A stretch of 10,328 bases of DNA. Origin: an uncultured bacterium. Its GTDB lineage: Bacteria; Patescibacteriota; Minisyncoccia; Phycocordibacterales; UBA9973. The stretch lies in contig CAIQBF010000039.1 of the NCBI GenBank assembly GCA_903869975.1, positions 1 to 10,328 of the forward strand. The letters are read 5' to 3'. Below are positions 1 through 4,495 of this stretch, in pieces. Every line of letters begins with the position of its first letter. The stretch's first letter is position 1. Under the pieces are notes generated by a model. The model was not told where the DNA came from and ran no database searches. It saw only the letters and a program-made list of their open reading frames with translations. The position numbers and the translations under genes are program-made.

Positions 1-327
1 CGCATTCTTGGCCTCGCCAAGCTTCTCGATGTTACCTCGTGCAATAACGAAAAGAAATCCTGAGTAGAGAAGCATGATCACAACGACAGGAGTAAGAAGC
101 AGCACCATCCCCTGCAATACTTTCTGTATGAAAGTCGGCAGATCGCTCGTACCCTTAAGCGGGTTCGGTACCTGGAACGGAATACTGAGATTCCCAGTCT
201 TGGTGCCCGATGGTGGATTCGGCGGAACCGTATCAGCCACGAGAGCTGTCGGAACAAGCATACTCGCCCCGGCAACCATGGTCATAAACATTCCGAGAAC
301 AACTGAGAATAGTGCAGCTTTTTTCAT
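1..327 (-). CDS. TrbC/VirB2-like pilin-type membrane protein, partial (C-terminus outside window)
   Basis: The frame is open for 109 codons from the ATG at 325-327 to the window edge, so the C-terminus is missing. Residues 1-31 form a signal peptide (MKK start, hydrophobic core, ALVAD near the likely cleavage site). A short proline/threonine-rich linker follows, then a first membrane span at about 72-97 and the polar turn ARGNIEKLGEAKNA. That layout (signal peptide, two spans separated by a G-x-x-E-K-x-x-x-A-K loop) is typical of TrbC/VirB2-like proteins common in Patescibacteria; the second span would lie outside the window. The loop resembles TSGGSSEKVTQAKGM in the next gene upstream, so the two are probably paralogues. 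VirB2 proteins are pilus subunits of type IV secretion systems, but whether this one polymerises is unknown. It is last in the methyltransferase/solute-binding/FN3 run, 35 nt after the previous stop, and has its own promoter. No Shine-Dalgarno sequence is visible. Confidence 0.82.
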   Translation of the reverse strand, partial: MKKAALFSVVLGMFMTMVAGASMLVPTALVADTVPPNPPSGTKTGNLSIPFQVPNPLKGTSDLPTFIQKVLQGMVLLLTPVVVIMLLYSGFLFVIARGNIEKLGEAKNA

Positions 328-336
328 ATAGTAAGT

Positions 337-366
337 AGTATAGCAGTTCAATATAAGGACTGTTAA
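337..366 (-). promoter_or_regulatory. Promoter of the partial pilin-like gene, predicted nearly leaderless
   Basis: On the minus strand TTAACA (361-366) is followed after 18 nt by TATACT (337-342), with TG one base before the -10 (TGCTATACT). Only 9 nt separate the -10 from the ATG, so transcription should begin about 2-3 nt before the start codon. The -35 overlaps the stop codon of the preceding gene. Confidence 0.6.
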
Positions 367-1796
367 TAAAATGTCGGGAAAACACTCGTATCAATATTGA
401 GTGAGACAAGGACGAATTTCACGATAATCCATGCCGCCATCGCAACAACGAGTCCGGTAACTGCTTTCGTAATCATGCCTTTTGCTTGCGTGACTTTTTC
501 ACTTGAGCCTCCCGATGTAAGAATCAGGACTCCTGCCCACGTAAGCGTAATAATCAGAATTATCGGAGCAACAAGGAACAGAAGGAAATCGATCATCCGA
601 GAAATGAGCGCGATAGCTTGCGCGAAATCACATGCCTGCACACCGCTTGGATCATACACATCAACATTTTTTGAGTCATATCCGGCTTCACCGATACCCG
701 GCTTTGCCTTGATGAGCGGACCCATTCTTCCACACTGCACGAGACTGCGGAAATCAAACGCTATTCCAGCAACAGAACCAGAATCAACCATCGTCTGTAC
801 CACTGGCGCCTTAATAGGAGTTCGCGCTGTCAGGAAACTGTACGCGTTCGTATACGTTACAGTGGTGCCGTTTGGTCGAGTACCATACAGCGCATACGCA
901 TATGCCGTATCGGGAGTAAGCCCCGTTAGGTCTGCCGTGTACTCAGTTCCTGAGCTCCCTACCACAAGCGGTGCCGTCTTCGTCATATGTTCCGAATCGA
1001 GTCCGTATTTAAGTACGAGAGAATGCACACCAAGAGAAGCCCTGACACCGATTTTCGCTGTCGTATCAGTCACGCTGATAACATACGGACGAACGTCTAC
1101 GTTGGTCGTACTAAACGTTTGCAGTGGCGTCAGCGGAGTATTTATAGCATCCCCTCTTGAAGCATAAATATTATACAGACTGCTTGGAAACAGATTGGTG
1201 AGTTTGAGTTTAAAATTGCCGTCACGATCGACAGAAGCTGGAATTGGCGGATCGAATACACCAAGTGTCGTCTTATCGAGCATGATCTTCACGGTCGTCC
1301 CCGCAGGAACATGTCCCATAATAAGCGCAGTGGTCGATGCTATTTCAACCACTGAAAGGTACACGCTGTTATTTGTCGGCTTCACATTTGTAATAAAATA
1401 CGCCTCACCCTGGAGTCGTACATCGCTATTACCCTGACTATCAGGAAGACGCAAGGTTCCATTGATCACATAAAAATATTTTGTATCTTTCGTGAGACCG
1501 CTGATATTTACCGAGAAAAAGCTATCATTAAAAAGCACCGGCAGCTTGTTCAAAAGACGCTTCGAATCGGTACCGTACGAAAGAGTGATGTCGGTCAGAT
1601 CATCACCGTGCATGAGTGTTCCGCTTATCGAGGCGGTAGTATCGGTGATCGTCGTCGTGTTTACCACAGCCGACGGCGTGTCTGCGAGCACGGGTGCTGC
1701 CTGAACAGACCCAACCATATATCCAAACACTGCCACCACGGCAAGAATTCCTAGTGCACGGAACTGTTTTTTCAAAAAGAGAAAGCGATGGTTCAT
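363..1796 (-). CDS. Secreted protein with three FN3-like repeats and a TrbC/VirB2-like membrane C-terminus
   Basis: A 477-residue protein. Residues 1-38 are a signal peptide or N-terminal anchor (RFLFLKKQFR, hydrophobic stretch, VQAAPVLA). Three fibronectin-III-like beta modules follow at about 41-137, 143-231 and 234-324; the third has the hallmark LTGLTPDTAYAYALYG, the first LTKDTKYFYVINGTL. A linker has two cysteines (C355 in LVQCG, C389 in VQACDF) that could form a disulfide. Then come two membrane spans, about 402-427 and 441-465, joined by TSGGSSEKVTQAKGM. The LVxCG...C...span-loop-span pattern is that of small pilin-like proteins frequent in Patescibacteria genomes, here carrying a large extracellular beta-rich part. 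Binding or adhesion is the usual role of such repeats, but no ligand can be named. The start is the ATG at 1794-1796, 4 nt after the stop of the solute-binding gene; the in-frame ATG at 1865 would add 23 residues inside that gene and spoil the signal peptide. Translational coupling is likely. Confidence 0.85.
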   Translation of the reverse strand: MNHRFLFLKKQFRALGILAVVAVFGYMVGSVQAAPVLADTPSAVVNTTTITDTTASISGTLMHGDDLTDITLSYGTDSKRLLNKLPVLFNDSFFSVNISGLTKDTKYFYVINGTLRLPDSQGNSDVRLQGEAYFITNVKPTNNSVYLSVVEIASTTALIMGHVPAGTTVKIMLDKTTLGVFDPPIPASVDRDGNFKLKLTNLFPSSLYNIYASRGDAINTPLTPLQTFSTTNVDVRPYVISVTDTTAKIGVRASLGVHSLVLKYGLDSEHMTKTAPLVVGSSGTEYTADLTGLTPDTAYAYALYGTRPNGTTVTYTNAYSFLTARTPIKAPVVQTMVDSGSVAGIAFDFRSLVQCGRMGPLIKAKPGIGEAGYDSKNVDVYDPSGVQACDFAQAIALISRMIDFLLFLVAPIILIITLTWAGVLILTSGGSSEKVTQAKGMITKAVTGLVVAMAAWIIVKFVLVSLNIDTSVFPTFY

Positions 1797-1800
1797 AAAA

Positions 1801-3120
1801 TTAAATTGTAGTAGTAATAGCTTGAAGCTGTGCTGAGGCCTTGGACAGAGCATCCGCTGTTCCAAGCGTCGACGAACTAATGTCGCTAATAAGCGTACTG
1901 AATATCTGTCCGCTCTTCACTGGATTCGGATCAAGCCACGGACGCTGCACGAGCGCTGCGTCATAGAAGAACCCGAGATATGGATCATCCGCCGGCTTCT
2001 TTGCGAGCACGTCACGGCGTACTGGCATGAGTGAAAGCGTAGAGCCAAGCGTCGTCGCGATACTCGCCTCAGACACAGCGTTTGCAAGCAGCGTTGTTGC
2101 TGTGAACGAAAGCAGCTGATCAGGCGCTAATTTTGGGATCGCGAGGCCGTACATGCGGCCAGTTGTAATCGAAGGACCAGTAGGTGCTTGTGGGGGAAAG
2201 GCAACGCCAAAATTAAGATTGGGATTGAGTCTGCGGATCATCGGAAGCTCGCTTGTTGAACCGAAATAAAACGCGAGATTGCTCTCGATAAACTGATCCC
2301 GATCAAGCCCCACTCCTCCATTCCACGTATACGTCTCTTTTACGGGATCAGAAAAACTCATATAAAAATTGGTTGCTTCAATAGCAGCCGTACTCTCGCT
2401 TACGCTCCCCGTAGAGCCGAAACGCACCGCGAGTCGAGTACTCGAACCCGCCGTTATAAACGGACTGCCGTTTTGAATGAAGAGCAACGCGAGAATGTCT
2501 TTCGGATGTTGAATATTCTTGTATGCGCCAAGTGCCGCTCCTTCTTGCGTGAGCGTCAGGTCGCTGCGTTTTTTTGCAAAGAGCGTAGCCTGCGCAGTAA
2601 AATCCTTCCAATTTCTCGGCGGCTGAGAGAAGCCAGCGCTCTCAAGCATGTCACGGTTGTAATACATGATAAGCGGATCACTCGCCCACGGAATAGCGAT
2701 AACGCCGTCGCTTACGGCGAAAATATTGGATCCAGTCGTAAACGTAGACTGAAATGTCTGCGCCGGAAGCGACGCGTATGTGATATGCGAAAGTTTGTTG
2801 CCAAGACGCCAAATCAGACTGTCAGGCAAAAGCACGAGATCAGGAGAAGCGCCTATCGCAAGCGCTTCGACAAACTCGGCATCGAAGGTCGCCGCATCTT
2901 TTTGCACATACTGAATACGAACCTTCTCATTGGTCTCATTGAATTTCGAAATAAACGGCGTAATCGCTTGCGTATCAAACGTACCCCAGACAGTAGCGGT
3001 GCCTTGCACATCGGTTGCCGTAGTCGAAGAACCAAGATCGAGGATGCCGGAAAAAACCAGCATGCCGATAACGGCACCGGCAACGAATATTCCAATAAAG
3101 ATGAGTTTGAAGTTAGACAT
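1801..3120 (-). CDS. Membrane-anchored extracellular solute-binding protein (family 1 type)
   Basis: A 439-residue protein resembling the substrate-binding part of ABC importers for sugars (SBP family 1). An N-terminal hydrophobic segment at about 5-27 is followed by a low-complexity linker (SSTTATD), then the binding-protein fold: TATVWGTFDTQAITPFISKF (41-60), SPDLVLLPDSLIWRL (92-106) and the diagnostic IPWASDPLIMYYNRDMLESA (143-162), followed by PRNWKDF. There is no lipobox cysteine near the N-terminus, so it is probably held by an uncleaved membrane segment rather than a lipid. No permease or ATPase gene is present nearby. Its position between a methyltransferase (12 nt upstream) and the FN3/pilin-like gene (4 nt downstream) suggests a surface role with the pilin-like proteins, such as capturing a ligand, rather than classical import. 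That role is inference. The substrate is not predictable. Confidence 0.87.
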   Translation of the reverse strand: MSNFKLIFIGIFVAGAVIGMLVFSGILDLGSSTTATDVQGTATVWGTFDTQAITPFISKFNETNEKVRIQYVQKDAATFDAEFVEALAIGASPDLVLLPDSLIWRLGNKLSHITYASLPAQTFQSTFTTGSNIFAVSDGVIAIPWASDPLIMYYNRDMLESAGFSQPPRNWKDFTAQATLFAKKRSDLTLTQEGAALGAYKNIQHPKDILALLFIQNGSPFITAGSSTRLAVRFGSTGSVSESTAAIEATNFYMSFSDPVKETYTWNGGVGLDRDQFIESNLAFYFGSTSELPMIRRLNPNLNFGVAFPPQAPTGPSITTGRMYGLAIPKLAPDQLLSFTATTLLANAVSEASIATTLGSTLSLMPVRRDVLAKKPADDPYLGFFYDAALVQRPWLDPNPVKSGQIFSTLISDISSSTLGTADALSKASAQLQAITTTI

Positions 3121-3132
3121 GAAGCGTAGTGC

Positions 3133-3657
3133 TTATGCTCGCACAAATATCATACCATACTGAACATCACCTGTTTCAATATCACGCTCTTTTGTAAATC
3201 CGTGACGTCGAAAAAGTGCGTGCGCAGATTCAGGAGAAACCTTATGACTCTGCGCCGGACCATATCCGTGTGTGTCACGCCAGTCGATAAGGAGTACTTT
3301 GCCGCCCGGCTTCACGAGACGCTTCACCTCTTGTACGAATAGGTCACGATCATGCACTTGAAAAAGTATATTTGCGGCGATTGCACGATCGAGACTTGCG
3401 TCTGCAAGCGGTACGCCTGAGAGACGCGCGAGATCCCCCCAAAGCGCATGAATGTTACCGAACCCAGACGAGCGCGCCTCTGAAACAAGGCGCGAGAGCA
3501 TACCTTTCTCAACATCAATAGCAAAAAGTCGCCCACCTTCGAGTCTCCGCGCAGCAGCAAGTGAAAAATGCCCAGCACCAGAACCCAAGTCTCCAACATC
3601 CTGCGCGCCATACACGCCGAACTGCTTGAGCGCATCATGCGGGTCGAGAAATTTCAT
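3133..3657 (-). CDS. Class I SAM-dependent methyltransferase
   Basis: A 174-residue Rossmann-fold methyltransferase of the UbiE/Methyltransf_11 type. Motif I is clear (DLGSGAGHFSLAAA, 23-36), binding S-adenosylmethionine; the acidic residue ending strand 2 lies in FAIDVE (45-50, D48), a further acidic site in GDL (74-76), and the motif-IV region is ANILFQVHD (95-103), followed by VKPGGKVLLIDWRD (115-128). The short length leaves little room for a substrate domain, so specificity (small molecule, lipid or protein) cannot be read. It is the first gene of the four-gene surface-protein run, 12 nt before the solute-binding gene. Its start at 3657 lies 7 nt from an extended -10 box, so the mRNA is probably leaderless. 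An arsenite- or quinone-methyltransferase role is not supported by specific residues. Confidence 0.87.
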   Translation of the reverse strand: MKFLDPHDALKQFGVYGAQDVGDLGSGAGHFSLAAARRLEGGRLFAIDVEKGMLSRLVSEARSSGFGNIHALWGDLARLSGVPLADASLDRAIAANILFQVHDRDLFVQEVKRLVKPGGKVLLIDWRDTHGYGPAQSHKVSPESAHALFRRHGFTKERDIETGDVQYGMIFVRA

Positions 3658-3664
3658 ATAAAAC

Positions 3665-3673
3665 AGTATACCA
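3665..3673 (-). promoter_or_regulatory. Extended -10 promoter of the methyltransferase operon, predicted leaderless
   Basis: On the minus strand TGGTATACT forms an extended -10 (hexamer 3665-3670). The ATG follows after only 7 nt (3658-3664), placing the transcription start at or next to the start codon. The -35 region 17 nt upstream (TGGAAT, 3688-3693) is poor, as expected for an extended -10 promoter. Confidence 0.55.
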
Positions 3674-3768
3674 ATTAATATTTTTTCATTCCAGAGATAC
3701 TCACTCTAGAGCTAGACAAAACCATACATTTTAGGTAGTTTGAATGAAACTTTTAAAAAACAACAACT

Positions 3769-4131
3769 ATGTGCACACTACTTCTTTTTTCCGTACCCAG
3801 CTGTCCAACAGGGATGTGGGTCGCGCTTGGCCTCAGCTTTATAGGCATTTTACTATTTCTCGTCGTAAAATTTCGACCGATTAACAATGTGGACAACTGC
3901 GAGGAAACCCTCGTTAGAAAATATTCACATATTGATATGAATGGTGAAATAAGTCATTATTTTGAAATGGACAGCGGGAAGAAGCTATTGGTTCAAAAAA
4001 AATGGTTCGACACCGCCCAAGAAAAATCAAGAGAACTCTACCATTTTCAGATCATTGGGCCGCACAAACTGGTCAATGGAGCCCAGGGCTACCATGTATA
4101 TATAATAGAAAAAACTCAGCCAACCAAGTAA
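3769..4131 (+). CDS. Small single-span membrane protein of unknown function
   Basis: A 120-residue protein not recognised as a member of any family. A short N-terminal stretch is followed by one strong membrane span at about 17-35 (WVALGLSFIGILLFLVV) and a polar domain of roughly 85 residues rich in aromatic and beta-favouring residues (SHYFEMDSGKKLLVQKKWF; YHFQIIGPHK; GYHVYIIEK), which suggests a small beta domain on one side of the membrane. Three cysteines occur (C2, C12, C43). It lies alone on the plus strand, diverging from the methyltransferase. Codons look more AT-rich than in the flanking operons. The ATG at 3769 is preceded by the A-rich ACTTTTAAAAAACAACAACT without a Shine-Dalgarno sequence. 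The strong terminator immediately after it supports a real transcription unit. Confidence 0.7.
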   Translation: MCTLLLFSVPSCPTGMWVALGLSFIGILLFLVVKFRPINNVDNCEETLVRKYSHIDMNGEISHYFEMDSGKKLLVQKKWFDTAQEKSRELYHFQIIGPHKLVNGAQGYHVYIIEKTQPTK

Positions 4132-4147
4132 CACGTGCTCTAAAAAC

Positions 4148-4187
4148 AAAAATCGCAGACTATTCAACAGTCTGCGATTTTTATTTT
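4148..4187 (+). terminator. Rho-independent terminator after the 120-residue membrane protein
   Basis: A perfect 14-bp stem (4148-4161 with 4169-4182; core ATCGCAGACT/AGTCTGCGAT) with a 7-nt loop is followed by TTTTTATTTT. It begins 16 nt after the stop codon. The A-rich 5' side could also work on the other strand, but no minus-strand gene needs it. Confidence 0.9.
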
Positions 4188-4203
4188 AAAGGCTAGACCA
4201 TGC

Positions 4204-4232
4204 TTGACAAAAAAGTCAATAGTTGATATAAT
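4204..4232 (+). promoter_or_regulatory. Perfect consensus sigma-70 promoter for the 40-residue membrane peptide
   Basis: TTGACA (4204-4209) and TATAAT (4227-4232) are separated by exactly 17 nt, an exact match to the canonical housekeeping promoter. The predicted start, about 4239, gives a leader of roughly 20 nt before the ATG at 4260. The -35 also forms one arm of a short inverted repeat (TTGAC-AAAAAA-GTCAA, 4204-4219). Confidence 0.85.
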
Positions 4233-4259
4233 TAGAAAGTACCTTTAAAAATAACGGTC

Positions 4260-4382
4260 ATGATTCCACACACATTGAGCGAAGTGTTCGCAAAAATAAT
4301 CATTGGAGGAATAGTCCTCGCAGTAATATGGATAATAAAAATTATTATTCCGGACGGGGAAAACGAATTCAAATCAAACTAA
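4260..4382 (+). CDS. 40-residue single-span membrane peptide of unknown function
   Basis: A short frame of 40 codons plus TAA. The peptide begins MIPHTLSEVFAKIIIGG, has a hydrophobic span at about residues 10-31 (isoleucine- and valine-rich, IVLAVIWIIKIII), and ends in a charged tail PDGENEFKSN. It has no match that I recognise. Support for expression comes from context: a perfect TTGACA-17-TATAAT promoter about 28 nt upstream, and a hairpin plus terminator directly after the stop. There is no Shine-Dalgarno sequence (AAATAACGGTC precedes the ATG). It follows another small membrane protein gene but is separated from it by a strong terminator, so it is its own unit. It could be a membrane regulator, a toxin-like peptide or part of a larger complex; the sequence does not decide. 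An alternative is that the transcript is mainly a small RNA. Confidence 0.6.
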   Translation: MIPHTLSEVFAKIIIGGIVLAVIWIIKIIIPDGENEFKSN

Positions 4383-4404
4383 GTATCGAAATCATTTCGA
4401 TACT
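4382..4404 (+). repeat. Perfect 10-bp inverted repeat at the stop of the 40-residue gene
   Basis: AGTATCGAAA (4382-4391) and TTTCGATACT (4395-4404) are perfect complements around a 3-nt centre (TCA). The arm starts at the last base of the TAA. No U-tract follows, so it is not itself a terminator; it may protect the 3' end or serve as a processing or binding site. Confidence 0.7.
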
Positions 4405-4406
4405 CT

Positions 4407-4438
4407 AAAGCCCACCAGAACATCGGTGTGCTTTTTTT
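4407..4438 (+). terminator. Rho-independent terminator after the 40-residue peptide gene
   Basis: AAAGCCCACC (4407-4416) pairs with GGTGTGCTTT (4425-4434) except for one C/T mismatch, over an 8-nt loop, and runs into a seven-T tract (4432-4438). Confidence 0.75.
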
Positions 4439-4444
4439 ATTACC

Positions 4445-4479
4445 AAAAAAACAAAAACCCGGAACGTGTCCGGATTTTT
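4445..4479 (-). terminator. Terminator of gyrA
   Basis: Read on the minus strand, AATCCGGA and TCCGGGTT pair over a 5-nt loop (4464-4468), with A/T pairs extending the stem to about 11 bp; the run TTTTTGTTTTTTT follows. One pair is G-U on the minus strand but C/A on the plus strand, so the minus orientation folds better. It lies just past the gyrA stop and may also block plus-strand read-through. Confidence 0.8.
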
Positions 4480-4495
4480 GATAATATTTTTATTT

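Noticed and set aside
397..1167. Plus-strand frame of 256 codons opposite the FN3 gene
   Set aside because: No domain-like pattern, wholly antisense to a gene with clear repeats and membrane spans; an artefact of codon bias on the coding strand.
1797..1865. Upstream in-frame ATG giving 23 more residues to the FN3/pilin-like protein
   Set aside because: It lies inside the solute-binding gene, and the added residues (MEQRMLCPRPQ...) would bury the clear signal peptide that starts at 1796. The 4-nt gap favours the shorter form.
2473..3129. Plus-strand frame of 218 codons opposite the solute-binding gene
   Set aside because: Composition is arginine/lysine-rich without any motif, and the minus-strand frame shows a recognisable binding-protein family.
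4002..4196. Second plus-strand frame overlapping the end of the 120-residue gene
   Set aside because: It reads through the intrinsic terminator at 4148-4187 and has no protein-like character.
4204..4219. Inverted repeat TTGAC-AAAAAA-GTCAA at the -35 as an operator
   Set aside because: Only 5 bp per arm, and one arm is fixed by the promoter consensus itself; too weak to claim a repressor site.
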